Assembly: GCA_020073485.1 (NCBI GenBank)
Contig: JAIQFB010000018.1
Coordinates: 1 to 64,000, forward strand
DNA from: Terriglobia bacterium
GTDB lineage: Bacteria; Acidobacteriota; Terriglobia; Acidiferrales; UBA7541
Length of the DNA: 64,000 nt
Direction of reading: 5' to 3'
The notes beneath the pieces are model-generated. The model searched no databases. It was given only the letters and a program-made list of their open reading frames with translations, and was not told the DNA's origin. The position numbers were made by a program, and so were the translations under genes. Below are positions 34,426 to 43,436 of the stretch, one piece after another. Numbering within the stretch: position 1 is the stretch's first letter; each line of letters begins with the position of its first letter.

Positions 34426-35659
34426 CAAGGATCGCGACAGCGGAATCCCCGGCCTTTCCGGTTCGGGCCAGACTCATGCGGTAGCGGCATCGTTTTTGGG
34501 ATGGACGCTCGACGCCTTCGATTTCTTTGTCGTGGTTTTTCTGATCGACAAGCTCGCCGAAGCATTTCATGTTGGAAAAGAAGCCATCATCGCGTCCCTG
34601 TTCGTCACGCTCATCATGCGTCCGGTCGGCGCAGTCCTGTTCGGCCTGATGACCGACCGCTATGGCCGGCGCATTCCTTTGATGGTCAACGTGGTCTTCT
34701 TTTCGCTGGTTGAGTTGGCCTGCGGATTCTCGCCGAACCTTACATTTTTCCTGATCATGCGCGCTCTCTACGGCATCGGCATGGGCGGCGAGTGGGGCAT
34801 CGGCGCTTCGCTGGCAATGGAATCGGTCCCGCCGCGCTGGCGCGGAATTCTCTCAGGCATCTTGCAGAGCGGCTATTCGACCGGGTACCTGCTCGCGGCC
34901 GTGGTGGCGCGGTTTGTCCTGCCCACGTGGGGCTGGCGGCCGATGTTCTGGCTGGGGGGCGTCCCGGCGCTGCTGGCGTTTTACATCAGTGCGCGCGTGC
35001 CGGAATCGGAAGCGTGGAAACAGCATCGCGCGCCCTCGACCGGCGCGGTCCTCAGGATCGTGGCGACGCAATGGAAGAGTTTCCTCTATCTCGTGCTTCT
35101 GATGACGTTCATGATGTTCCTCTCGCACGGCACGCAGGACTTGTATCCGGACTTCCTCGGCACGGTGCACAAAGTAGGTCCCGCCATGCGATCGTACATG
35201 GCCATTCTTTACAATATCGGGGCCATCGTCGGCGCAATTATCTTTGGTCAATTCTCGGACAAGCTGGGCCGGAGATTCGCGATGATCGCCGCGCTCGGCT
35301 TGTCGCTGCTGGTGATTCCGCTGTGGGCGTTCGGGACGTCGCTCGTGGTGCTGGCCATCGGCTCGTTCCTGATGCAGGCCGGAGTGCAAGGCGCCTGGGG
35401 AGTGATTCCGGTCCACCTGAGCGAGCTTTCCGCGGATGAAACGCGCGGCCTGGTTCCCGGGCTCGCGTACCAGCTTGGCATTCTGATCGCCGCGCCCACC
35501 AATACGGTCGAGTTCCTGCTGCGCGGGAAAGTAGGCTACCAGTGGGCTCTGGCGGGATTCGAAATCATCACCATCGCCGTTCTCATCGTCACCATCTCGC
35601 TGGGCAAGGAACGCAAGGGTAGAAGCTTTCACCGGGAAGCCACAATTGCCTCGCTATGA
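34418..35659 (+). CDS. MFS carboxylate carrier, SHS (sialate/lactate) family
   Basis: A 413-residue MFS protein with twelve helices. The N-terminal SFLGWTLDAFDFFVVVFL and FGLMTDRYGRRIPL, then MRALYGIGMGGEWGIGASLAMESVP, are strong marks of the SHS family that includes lactate/pyruvate carriers of the Jen1 type. The start is GTG at 34418 with AGGAGG just upstream, overlapping the symporter gene. Together with the FMN hydroxy-acid dehydrogenase, the set looks like a lactate or similar 2-hydroxy-acid uptake and oxidation module. Confidence 0.88.
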
Positions 35660-35760
35660 AACCCAAGCGGCCGTTCCGGCAGGAATCGCGGTCGCAATAG
35701 TGAATCCATGCTTTCACTTCCGAATAGCGGAAACTCAACAATTACGGCATCATTACGGCA

Positions 35761-36630
35761 ATGGAAACTGAGAGCTCAGAAAAGGGCTTCGCGGGGCTGC
35801 GCGTGCTTTCGCTGGAAAGCCGGCGTGGGCCGGAAATGGCCAGGCTGATCGCGAGTTACGGCGGCGCGCCCACGGTGGCGCCATCGATGCGCGAAATTCC
35901 GCTGGAAACCAACACGGAGGCCCTGGCCTTTGCGCGCAATCTTGCCGCAGGCGCGTTTGATATGGTCATTTTTCTGACCGGAGTCGGCACGCGCGCACTT
36001 TCGCGTGTCGCGGAAACGATTTATCCGCTGGACCAATACCTCTCGAACCTCCGCAAGGTTTCCATCGTGGTGCGAGGGCCCAAGCCTGTAGCCGTGCTGC
36101 GGGAGTGGAACGTTCCCATTGCGGTCATCGCGTCCGAACCTAACACCTGGCGGGAACTTCTTCGCGCTCTGGACGAAAATGCTGCGTCCGTGCCCCTTCA
36201 GGGACGTCGCGTGGCCGTGCAGGAATACGGCGTTTCCAATCCGGAGCTGCTAGCGGGGCTGAAAAAGCGCGGCGCGCAGGTCACATCGGTTCCCGTGTAC
36301 GAGTGGGCCTTGCCTGAGGACACCGGACCGCTGCGTTCTGCGGTCGGCGCCATTGCGCGCAATGATATTGACGTGATCCTATTCACCACGGCCACGCAGG
36401 CCGATCACCTACTGCAGATTGCCGCTGAAATGAAGCAGGAAGACGCCCTGCGCCGCGCCCTTTCGCGGATGCTGGTGGCTTCGATCGGCCCCACGACCAG
36501 CGAGCGCCTGCGCGAATTTGGCATTGCGCCCGACCTGGAGCCTTCGCATTCGAAGATGGGATATCTTGTCATGGAAACCGCGCAGCGCTGCGCCGAGATT
36601 CTGGCGCAGAAACGCGCCGCCGCGCGGTAG
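35761..36630 (+). CDS. hemD: Uroporphyrinogen-III synthase
   Basis: A 289-residue two-domain protein of the HemD family, which closes hydroxymethylbilane into uroporphyrinogen III with inversion of ring D. Typical pieces are LRVLSLESRRGPEMARLI, MVIFLTGVGTRAL, GRRVAVQEYGVSNPELLAGLKKRGAQV and DVILFTTATQADHLLQ. Sequence conservation in this family is weak, so the call rests on the domain pattern. No other haem gene is near. Some family members are stand-alone paralogues linked to nitrate regulation, which cannot be excluded. Confidence 0.8.
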   Translation: METESSEKGFAGLRVLSLESRRGPEMARLIASYGGAPTVAPSMREIPLETNTEALAFARNLAAGAFDMVIFLTGVGTRALSRVAETIYPLDQYLSNLRKVSIVVRGPKPVAVLREWNVPIAVIASEPNTWRELLRALDENAASVPLQGRRVAVQEYGVSNPELLAGLKKRGAQVTSVPVYEWALPEDTGPLRSAVGAIARNDIDVILFTTATQADHLLQIAAEMKQEDALRRALSRMLVASIGPTTSERLREFGIAPDLEPSHSKMGYLVMETAQRCAEILAQKRAAAR

Positions 36631-36785
36631 CTGGGCTTTTAATCTTCCCGTAACCTGACATCGCTAAAATCCAGGGCGTTCCGGAAGTTCCATTTGTGAA
36701 CAGGGCGTGACAACACACAATGTCTTATCGTTCGCATCCATAGGAAGAATTGGACACGCCCGGCGCTTCCCTTTAGCCTTGGTAT

Positions 36786-37511
36786 GTGACTACTGAACTA
36801 TCCAAACCAGCAATGGCTGACAACCAGGAAGTAGAATTCCTACACAAAATGGCCAGCAGCATGGCCTCGGCGGACCCACTGCAGGAAGTGCTCACCCACA
36901 TCGTCGATTTCGCCGCTTCCGTGGTGAGTTGCGATTCCTGCTTTCTGTACGCGCTGGAAGATGAGGACTTGATTCTCCGCGCCTCCAAGAATGCCCACGC
37001 CGATGTGGTGGACCGCCTCAAATTACGGCTGGGGCAGGGCATCACCGGATGGGTGGCCGAGCACGGCAAGCCGGTCGCCGTGGCCTTGAACGCCTCGCAG
37101 GATCCCCGCTTCCAGCTGTTCAAGGATCTGCCGGAAGACAAATTCGAGGCCTTCCTGTCCGTCCCGGTCCTATGCCGGGGGCGGATCGTGGGCGTCATCA
37201 ACCTGCAGAATCGCGAGCCGCACGAGTACACCGAGCGGGAAATTAAATTGATCTCAACCATTGGATTCCTGGTGGGCGCGGAAATCGAAATGGCGCGCCT
37301 GGAGAGCGAGAACACGCACCTCTCCGAAAAGCTCGAGACGCGCAAGCTGGTCGAGCGAGCCAAGGGCATTCTGCAGCGCGAGCTCAAGATCACTGAAGAG
37401 GAAGCCTACCTCACGATCCAGAGGCAGAGCCGCCAACGCCGCAAATCGATGAAGGAAGTGGCCGAGGCCATTGTCCTGAGCGAAGACGTGAAGCGCGGAA
37501 TGAACGAGTAA
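36786..37511 (+). CDS. GAF-ANTAR transcription antiterminator
   Basis: A 241-residue cytoplasmic regulator. Residues about 25-165 form a GAF sensor domain (KLRLGQGITGWVAEHGKPVAV...SVPVLCRGRIVGVINLQNR). A coiled linker leads to a C-terminal ANTAR domain with the usual residues LVERAKGILQ...EEEAYLTIQRQS...KEVAEAI. ANTAR domains bind paired hexaloop RNA hairpins and prevent termination. The GTG at 36786 lacks a clear ribosome site; the ATG at 36813 is an alternative. It is not next to amino-acid or ethanolamine genes, and its RNA targets are unknown. The attenuator ahead of aroF does not show the paired hexaloops. Confidence 0.88.
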   Translation: MTTELSKPAMADNQEVEFLHKMASSMASADPLQEVLTHIVDFAASVVSCDSCFLYALEDEDLILRASKNAHADVVDRLKLRLGQGITGWVAEHGKPVAVALNASQDPRFQLFKDLPEDKFEAFLSVPVLCRGRIVGVINLQNREPHEYTEREIKLISTIGFLVGAEIEMARLESENTHLSEKLETRKLVERAKGILQRELKITEEEAYLTIQRQSRQRRKSMKEVAEAIVLSEDVKRGMNE

Positions 37512-37545
37512 GCAAGGCAAGAAGAGAAAAGAAGATCAAAGACTT

Positions 37546-37692
37546 AACACCGAGAACACAGAGGGGCACAGAGAACCACAGCAAAAATCGAACCCTGTCT
37601 CGGAAGTATCCAAATCCTGCTTGCCTCCGCATTTTTCCTCTTTCTTCCGTCTGTTCTCTGTGCCCTCTGTGTCCTCAGCGCCCTCGGTGTTG
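37546..37692. repeat. Imperfect inverted repeat (ACACCGAG...CTCGGTGT)
   Basis: Left arm AACACCGAGAACACAGAGGG from 37546 and right arm ending CCCTCTGTGTCCTCAGCGCC...GGTGTT at 37692 are largely complementary, with a GCACAGAGAAC / GTTCTCTGTGC inner block. This is a common type of intergenic repeat in soil bacteria. It lies after the ANTAR gene and before the aroF promoter. Confidence 0.65.
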
Positions 37693-37748
37693 AAATCTTT
37701 GGTTTATCCTGAGGCAATGCTTGAGCGCCGTCTCCCCCCACCAAAACC

Positions 37749-37777
37749 TTGACAATCCCCCCGATTCTGCGTAGCAT
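37749..37777 (+). promoter_or_regulatory. Sigma-70-type promoter for the aroF leader
   Basis: TTGACA at 37749-37754 (perfect -35) and TAGCAT at 37772-37777 (4 of 6) with a 17-base spacer. The predicted start is near 37784, about 30 bases ahead of the aromatic-rich leader ORF. Confidence 0.65.
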
Positions 37778-37814
37778 CACCTGAGCAAGTCCTAGTTAGC
37801 GACTGATCAAGACC

Positions 37815-37907
37815 ATGACCTCGCGCTATTATTATTGGCCGTCCTTTACGTACCGCTTCCCATGGGTGGGAAGCGGCCAGGGGCGGATCGCGCGCATGTC
37901 GAGGTAA
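37815..37907 (+). CDS. Aromatic-rich leader peptide of aroF
   Basis: A 30-codon ORF from ATG 37815 to TAA 37907. Residues 5-17 contain eight aromatic residues: Tyr5, Tyr6, Tyr7, Trp8, Phe11, Tyr13, Phe15 and Trp17. Such clusters of the amino acids made by the downstream pathway are the hallmark of attenuator leader peptides, and the next gene, aroF, is the first step of aromatic amino acid synthesis. The product itself would have no function; ribosome pausing at these codons is the signal. No obvious Shine-Dalgarno sequence precedes the ATG, which is the main weakness. A promoter lies 38 bases upstream and a terminator 40 bases downstream. Confidence 0.72.
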   Translation: MTSRYYYWPSFTYRFPWVGSGQGRIARMSR

Positions 37908-37985
37908 AGCAGAGAACTAGATAGCGCGAAAAGATACCCGAAACTGGCCGCGATTACCCACAGGGTTCGCGGCTTTTTTATTTTT
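37853..37985 (+). promoter_or_regulatory. Transcription attenuator upstream of aroF
   Basis: Three alternative RNA pairings are visible. Pairing 1:2 joins CCGCTTCCCA (37853-37862) with TGGGAAGCGG (37867-37876), ten perfect pairs, inside the leader ORF. Pairing 2:3, the antiterminator, joins GCGGCCAG (37873-37880) with CTGGCCGC (37944-37951), eight perfect pairs. Pairing 3:4, the terminator, joins GCCGCGA (37947-37953) with TCGCGGC (37967-37973), with inner ACCC/GGGT, followed by TTTTTTATTTTT. 1:2 and 2:3 share 37873-37876, and 2:3 and 3:4 share 37947-37951, so they exclude one another. A ribosome paused on the aromatic codons around 37845-37860 would block segment 1 and favour antitermination. 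Confidence 0.75.
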
Positions 37986-38075
37986 GGGGCAAATACGGGT
38001 TTTGGCTTTGCCGGGTGCGAGCTCTACTTGGAGCCCGCCGGGATTCAGAGCCCAACTAATAAAAGGAGCCTCTCA

Positions 38076-39095
38076 ATGATTGTCAACATGTCGGCAGGCG
38101 CGACGAAGGAGCAAATCGAACACGTCATGGACAGAATAAAGGAATGCGGATTTCTCCCTCACCTGATCCAGGGCGCCGAGCGCACCGTGATCGGCGTGGT
38201 CGGCAAGAATCGCGGGCGGCGCAGCGAAGTGGAGGCATTGCGCGTGGCTCCGGGCGTGGAAGACATTATTTCCATTTCGCAGCCGTTCACGCTGGTCAGC
38301 CTCCAGCTCCAGCCGCAACGCACCGTGGTGGACGTCAAGGGTGTGAAGATCGGCGGGCCGGAACTGGTCGTGATGGCCGGGCCGTGCTCGGTCGAGTCAC
38401 GCGAGCAGTTGATGGAAACCGCGCGTGGCGTGAAGGCCGCGGGCGCGCACATCTTGCGCGGCGGCGCGTACAAGCCGCGCACTTCGCCCTACGATTTCCA
38501 GGGCCTCGGCATCGAAGGCCTCAAAATCCTGGCGGAAGCCCGGGAAGAGACAGGCCTGCCCATCGTTACCGAAGTCATGGGCGTCGAGGACCTGGACGCG
38601 GTGGTCGAATACGCCGACATGATGCAGGTCGGCGCGCGCAACATGCAGAATTATCCGTTGCTGCGGCGCCTGGCCACGGTGCCGCGTCCCGTGCTCCTCA
38701 AGCGCGGCCCTTCGGCCACGATCAAGGAATGGCTGCTTGCGGCTGAGTATTTGCTATCCGGTGGAAATCCCAACGTGGTGCTGTGCGAGCGCGGCATCAA
38801 GACGTTTGACGCCGAACTAAGAAATACGCTGGACCTCGCGGGAGTCGCGCTGGCCAAGGAACTTTGCCACTTGCCCATCGTCGTCGATCCCTCGCACGCC
38901 ACTGGCCGGCGCAGCCTGGTCCCGGCGGCCGCGCGCGCTGCGGTTGCGATCGGCGCCGACGGCCTGATCATCGAGGTCCACCCGTGCCCCGAGCGCGCCC
39001 TGTCCGACGGCCCGCAATCGCTCGACCTGCCCGGTTTCGCGGCCATGATGAAGGGACTGAAGCCGGCCATCGCCATGGTGGCGGCCGGGCGGTAG
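38076..39095 (+). CDS. aroF: 3-deoxy-7-phosphoheptulonate (DAHP) synthase
   Basis: A 339-residue enzyme condensing phosphoenolpyruvate and erythrose 4-phosphate, the first step to Phe, Tyr and Trp. Residues 1-70 are the ferredoxin-like regulatory domain of the Thermotoga-type class I-beta enzymes that gives feedback control. The catalytic barrel has [47 protein letters not shown] and [14 protein letters not shown] at 38076 follows AAAAGGAG; an in-frame ATG at 38028 lies inside the leader. Regulation appears double: the protein domain and the leader attenuator at 37815-37985. Confidence 0.95.
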   Translation: MIVNMSAGATKEQIEHVMDRIKECGFLPHLIQGAERTVIGVVGKNRGRRSEVEALRVAPGVEDIISISQPFTLVSLQLQPQRTVVDVKGVKIGGPELVVMAGPCSVESREQLMETARGVKAAGAHILRGGAYKPRTSPYDFQGLGIEGLKILAEAREETGLPIVTEVMGVEDLDAVVEYADMMQVGARNMQNYPLLRRLATVPRPVLLKRGPSATIKEWLLAAEYLLSGGNPNVVLCERGIKTFDAELRNTLDLAGVALAKELCHLPIVVDPSHATGRRSLVPAAARAAVAIGADGLIIEVHPCPERALSDGPQSLDLPGFAAMMKGLKPAIAMVAAGR

Positions 39096-39102
39096 CCTTT
39101 TG

Positions 39103-39182
39103 GTAGCGCAGGCTGAAGCCTACGCGGTTTAGATTTTGCATGCTGATAACCCAAACCGCCCAGGCTAAAGCCTACGCTGCTC
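39103..39182. repeat. GCAGGCTGAAGCCTACG-type repeat pair
   Basis: GTAGCGCAGGCTGAAGCCTACGCGGTTT and, in inverse order, AAACCGCCCAGGCTAAAGCCTACGCTGC lie about 45 bases apart after aroF. Both contain a palindromic AGGCT-(T/G)AAGCCT core. They belong to the loose repeat family also seen at 4638, 26338 and 27714. Confidence 0.55.
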
Positions 39183-39218
39183 AAACCGGCCCTGCGGAAT
39201 AGTCAGTTCTTGGCAAAT

Positions 39219-39254
39219 AAAAGGCCCCGAAGTCGCGAGACTTCGGGGCCTTTT
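39219..39254. terminator. Bidirectional Rho-independent terminator
   Basis: Stem AAGGCCCCGAAGTC / GACTTCGGGGCCTT with a GCGA loop, flanked by A-rich bases on the left and TTTTTG on the right, so it can work for both strands. It lies between the convergent aroF and TonB-receptor genes. Confidence 0.88.
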
Positions 39255-39276
39255 TGTGAACCCGCCGCGGTTCAGG

Positions 39277-42200
39277 CTAGAACGTGTACTTCAGCCAGAG
39301 TTTGATCCGGCGCCCCCCACTGATGGTAATGGCCGTGTTGTTAAAGTTCGGGTCGAACATATTGTAGGTTGGCGTGAACAGGTTCGGGTGATTGAACGCG
39401 TTAAACAGGTCCGCCCGGAATGAGAACATCTGATTGTCGAGCTTCCAGAAATGGACAGGGAAATCGCGCTGGATGGCCGTGTCAAAATAAATCTGACCCG
39501 GGCCGAAGAGCGAGTTGCGCCCGACGTTGCCCGGAACGGTGTTCGGAATAATGAAATGGAAATGGCTGTTGGGAAACGGCCCGGGATTGCACGTTGTTGT
39601 GCTAATAAAGAGGCAAGTGAAATCGTATGTTCCCGCAGGGAACCCGATGTCGCCGCCGTCGATGCCGAAAGAATTGAGCGGCGCCGCGGGATTCGACAAG
39701 TCCGGCCGGGAGTTGGGATGTCCGTTCCCGATGTTGTCGAACCCGGTCGAAACCGTATTCGGACCTCCCGTTTCGGCGGTCACGATGCCGGACCATTGCC
39801 AGCGGTCAGTCAGCGCCTTGAGAAGCATATTGCCCTTGAAGTACGGCGCGTCCCAAACATAGGCGAGGGTGAAGCGATTCCGCTGGTCAAAGGCCGAAGG
39901 CCCCCAGTCGGAGCGCTGGTTGGTCAGGACCTGCGCATAAGAACTTAGCCCGGTGGTCGTAAAGATCTCGGATGTATCGTCCATGAACTTCGAATAGGTG
40001 TATGCGGCACGGAAGATCAGATCCTTGTGGATTTTTCGTTCCACTTCGACCTGAGCGGAATTGTACCGTGAATCTCCGGCGTTGGTGCGGACGGCGATCT
40101 CAGTGAAATTCGGATTGGTGTAAACGTAATTTCCAAACTGATCAAAGCCGGTCGCGGGATTGAAATCCTGGTTCGCAAACAGGTGTGTACCTTTGGTTCC
40201 CACGTAGGCTAGGGTCAGGACCAGCCCGAGGGGCAATTCGCGCTCCACGTCCACATTCCATTGCTGCGTCATGGGATTGTGCAGGTTGCTGGCCATCGAG
40301 AATATGGTCAGCAGGGAATTGGGTGCGGTAGAAATTCCCGGGAAAGTAGACGCGTTTCCTTGTCCCCGGCCGCTCGGGGCTGCAATGCTTCCGCCTAGGG
40401 TGTTGGGCTGGGATTCGGCCGTGTTGTCGATTACGTTGGAAAACAAACCATCGTAAAAGATTCCATATCCTGCGCGGAAGACCGTCTTATTTTTGCCCAG
40501 CAGGAAGCGGCCCCAGTGAGGCGTGTACGCCAGGCTGATGCGCGGCGCAAAATTCTTTTTGTCCGGGACCTGCGGCGAGGAGAACGAGTCCGGGAACGTG
40601 GCGCCCGGTACCCCGAATCCCAAGCCGAGATTGAGCGCCGGGTATTGCAGGGTGTTCGCGATAGCGCCCCAATACTCGTAACGCAAACCCACATTCAACG
40701 TCAGATTATCCTTCACCCTCCAGATGTCCTCAATATAGGGATCATACATGGTGACATTGGCATTGAGGTTCGTATTCCCAAAGCCCTTGGAAAGGGTCCC
40801 TGGATCTTTTCCGGTAGTGTCCGCAAGGAAATTGGCGAGGGAACTGCACGGATTCATGTCGGGGCAGGTCCCCCCGAAGTTGTACGTAATCGAGCCGCGC
40901 GTATTAAGCGCAAGTGTGTCATGGACCCTCAGGAAGATGATATCTACTCCACCTTTAAGGGTATGACGCCCGGCGGAATAGCTCACGGCGTCCTGCGCCT
41001 GCCAGGTCTCGTGCCCGCGTCCCTGCGGGAAGCTGTTGTCGATTCCGATGGCCGGAAGGTCGACGTCATTGCCAAACTGGATCCACGGAATGTTGGCCAA
41101 TGGATTGGCCACCGTCTGGGGCGTGGGGTCGAATCCGAAATCAATATGCGAATACGAAAAGCGAAGTTCGTTCACGATTTTGGCGGACACCGTATGCTGC
41201 CATTGGCCTCGGAACAGTTCTGACGGCCCTCCCTGCTGCGTCTGGAATCCAGGTATGGCGTTGGGGTTGGCGAAATTATCGGGTGTCAGTGTGGAATTGT
41301 CACGGATGTAGCTTCCGGTCAGCTTGTCGCGATCCCCGGCTTGCCAATCCATGCGAACGTTCCAATCGATGGCGTTCGCCGCAGTCTCCACATTCTGTAC
41401 CTGAAAATTATAGAGATCGACGGTATTCCCATCTCCAAGATCAACCGTTTTCTTACCCGTCAACCCCGGTGAGGACAGATTCCCAATCCCTTGTAGCAAG
41501 AGCTTCATGTTGGCGTTGTTCGGGTAAAGCGTCTTAAGCGTGGCGATTCCCGATGCCGTGGGCAGCTTGAACACCGGACCGGTTGCCGACTGGCGTTCCC
41601 GGTCCCATTGCGCGGTGCCGAAAAAGAAGAGCTTGTCTTTCCTGATTGGGCCGCCTACATCGAATCCAAACGTATTCTCATTGTCGTACGGATTTTTCGT
41701 GACCGGGGTGCCGATTTCGTCCTGAGCGGGGATCGCAGCCAGTGCCGAATTGCGGTTGATTTCCCATAGGTCGCCGTGGAAACCGTTGGTTCCGCTCTTG
41801 TAAATGTAATTGGTGACCGACCCGCCGCCGCGGCCGAATTCGGCGCTGTAGGCATTCGTCAGAATCGTCACTTCCTGGATGGCCCCGTAATTAGTTGGCT
41901 GGTAAGCCTGGCCGGTAATTCCGTAGTCGTTGTCGTCCTGTCCGTCAATTAGGAAATTGTTCGCGCGCGGGCGCGAGCCATTCACGGAATACTCAATGCC
42001 TTCGGTGAAGGCCGTGTTCACAGCACCGATCCCCTGAGGAGTATCGTGGACCCCGGGCAGAGTGAACGCCAATTCGGCGGGATTCAAACTGAAGTAGGGA
42101 AGCTGCGAAATTTCCTGGTGGTTCAAGGTCTCGCCCAGCTGGCCCGACTGCGTGTCGATCGCCTGCGAGGCGGGCGCCTGAATCTCGATGAGGTTCTGCG

Positions 42201-42552
42201 CGGCGGCGAGCTCCAGTTTCCCGTTAACCGTCGTGGTAGCCGATCCATTAACCACGACGTTTGAGACTTGCAAGGGCGTGAATCCGGACAGGCTGATGGT
42301 CACGTTGTAAACGCCCGGCTGCAGGCTTTCCAGCCGGTAGGTACCGGCCGAATCGGTCTGCGTCTGGTGCAGCGCCCCGAATTCCGGGCTGACTGCTTTG
42401 ACATCCGCCATCGGAAGAACGTTGTCCTTGGCGTCCACAACCGACCCGGCAATCGTCCCGTTGCTCGTTTGCGCGAGCAACCCGGCCGGCGCGATTCCGA
42501 CAAACAGCACAACAGCAATGATGACATGAGAGAAACGCTTCAAGACACTCAT
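39277..42552 (-). CDS. TonB-dependent receptor with carboxypeptidase-regulatory domain
   Basis: A 1,091-residue outer-membrane protein. A signal peptide (HVIIAVVLFVGIAPAGLLAQ) is followed by a carboxypeptidase regulatory-like beta-sandwich at residues 30-110 (TIAGSVVDAKDNVLPMADV, GTYRLESLQPGVYNVTISLSG), then a plug domain and a long beta barrel ending in a terminal aromatic (KLWLKYTF). Acidobacterial Oar-like receptors of this size are numerous and probably take up oligosaccharides, peptides or siderophores. ATG at 42552 follows GGGGGAG. No substrate-binding SusD-like partner is adjacent, so the ligand cannot be guessed. Confidence 0.88.
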   Translation of the reverse strand: MSVLKRFSHVIIAVVLFVGIAPAGLLAQTSNGTIAGSVVDAKDNVLPMADVKAVSPEFGALHQTQTDSAGTYRLESLQPGVYNVTISLSGFTPLQVSNVVVNGSATTTVNGKLELAAAQNLIEIQAPASQAIDTQSGQLGETLNHQEISQLPYFSLNPAELAFTLPGVHDTPQGIGAVNTAFTEGIEYSVNGSRPRANNFLIDGQDDNDYGITGQAYQPTNYGAIQEVTILTNAYSAEFGRGGGSVTNYIYKSGTNGFHGDLWEINRNSALAAIPAQDEIGTPVTKNPYDNENTFGFDVGGPIRKDKLFFFGTAQWDRERQSATGPVFKLPTASGIATLKTLYPNNANMKLLLQGIGNLSSPGLTGKKTVDLGDGNTVDLYNFQVQNVETAANAIDWNVRMDWQAGDRDKLTGSYIRDNSTLTPDNFANPNAIPGFQTQQGGPSELFRGQWQHTVSAKIVNELRFSYSHIDFGFDPTPQTVANPLANIPWIQFGNDVDLPAIGIDNSFPQGRGHETWQAQDAVSYSAGRHTLKGGVDIIFLRVHDTLALNTRGSITYNFGGTCPDMNPCSSLANFLADTTGKDPGTLSKGFGNTNLNANVTMYDPYIEDIWRVKDNLTLNVGLRYEYWGAIANTLQYPALNLGLGFGVPGATFPDSFSSPQVPDKKNFAPRISLAYTPHWGRFLLGKNKTVFRAGYGIFYDGLFSNVIDNTAESQPNTLGGSIAAPSGRGQGNASTFPGISTAPNSLLTIFSMASNLHNPMTQQWNVDVERELPLGLVLTLAYVGTKGTHLFANQDFNPATGFDQFGNYVYTNPNFTEIAVRTNAGDSRYNSAQVEVERKIHKDLIFRAAYTYSKFMDDTSEIFTTTGLSSYAQVLTNQRSDWGPSAFDQRNRFTLAYVWDAPYFKGNMLLKALTDRWQWSGIVTAETGGPNTVSTGFDNIGNGHPNSRPDLSNPAAPLNSFGIDGGDIGFPAGTYDFTCLFISTTTCNPGPFPNSHFHFIIPNTVPGNVGRNSLFGPGQIYFDTAIQRDFPVHFWKLDNQMFSFRADLFNAFNHPNLFTPTYNMFDPNFNNTAITISGGRRIKLWLKYTF

Positions 42553-42960
42553 AGTGCTCCCCCTGCAATTCCTGAATTTGTTATGGAAATAAGACTGCAA
42601 ACGAGACTGTGGAGACCGCTTCGAGGCTTGAACCCGCGAACCAATGCTACACTGCAACACCCCACTCGAATTCGCCTTCATCCAGGACCGCCCTTGACGG
42701 AGTGGATGGGTCGCAAGCGCCCCAACGGCGGGCCGCCTCGAACCTAAAAGCTATCCTGTCAACAAGGTAACGCCGAAAACAACAGCGCGTCAACGCAATT
42801 AAACGAATTCAAGCGATCACGTTTCCTGGACGCAATCCGCGTCATTCCCCGCACGAGATAGTTTCCCGGCCCGCCGGGATTTCCGCCACAAATCGATCGG
42901 ATTACGAGAGGCCTTCTGGCGGCAACTTGCCGGGCATGGTAGAATTTTCCTCCTGAACAT
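42553..42960. other. Gap before tRNA-Arg
   Basis: This 408-base gap lies between the divergent TonB-receptor gene and the tRNA gene. The part near 42600-42900 shows no gene. The tRNA promoter is at 42937-42945. Confidence 0.4.
42937..42945 (+). promoter_or_regulatory. Extended -10 promoter for tRNA-Arg
   Basis: TGGTAGAAT fits the extended -10 form TGnTATAAT with one mismatch. The transcript would start about 9 bases before the mature tRNA 5' end. No good -35 box is seen. Confidence 0.45.
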
Positions 42961-43037
42961 GCGCCCGTAGCTCAGCTGGATAGAGCGTCTGGCTACGAAC
43001 CAGAAGGCCGGGAGTTCGAATCTCTCCGGGCGCACCA
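42961..43037 (+). tRNA. tRNA-Arg (anticodon ACG)
   Basis: A complete 77-base cloverleaf with encoded CCA. The acceptor stem is GCGCCCG / CGGGCGC, the D arm GCTC...GAGC, the anticodon stem TCTGG / CCAGA around loop CTACGAA, and the T arm GGGAG-TTCGAAT-CTCTC with one wobble pair. Anticodon ACG needs A34 to be deaminated to inosine by TadA, which is encoded at 3491-3937. The gene is single and is followed directly by a GIY-YIG remnant. Confidence 0.97.
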
Positions 43038-43046
43038 TTCCTTCCC

Positions 43047-43229
43047 ATGTATTTCGTATACGTATCGCCAAGTGAGGCCACCGGTCAACACTACGTCGGA
43101 CACACTTCAAATCTCACTCAACGCCTGGGGCAACACAACAGCGGAATTACGAAATCAACGAAGAACCGCGGACCGCACGTGGATTATTCTCCGCTCGAAA
43201 TGCAACGCACCCCAACGAAGAGCGATTAG
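43047..43229 (+). pseudogene. Truncated GIY-YIG endonuclease remnant
   Basis: The first 48 residues match the small UPF0213/YhbQ-type GIY-YIG proteins: YFVYVSPSEATGQHYVGHTSNLTQRLGQHNSG (the GIY-YIG core, here as FVYV...YVGH) and ITKSTKNRGPHVDYS. After that the frame diverges and stops at 43229, before the catalytic glutamate and the C-terminal helices are reached. Other frames downstream show no clear continuation, so the gene is decayed. It begins ten bases after the tRNA. Confidence 0.6.
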
Positions 43230-43436
43230 CTCGCTTCGGCGCAATCCTGTCAATGTCGCGATAAGAACCCCGCTCTTTTATGGCTCTTCCAATTTTGCTG
43301 AGGCATTAACTCTTGATAGCTTCGCTTGGGCACCCGCTTATGGTCCAGGGCGGAGCCTCTTTTTACAACATCCTTACAACTTAAGGGGTCACTTACCTGT
43401 ATTTTGCCCAGAGACTTTCGATAACGGGATACAACA

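Noticed and set aside
37546-37692. A CRISPR-like array or small RNA gene in the inverted repeat after the ANTAR gene
   Set aside because: There are only two arms in opposite orientation and no regular spacers. It matches a common type of intergenic inverted repeat.
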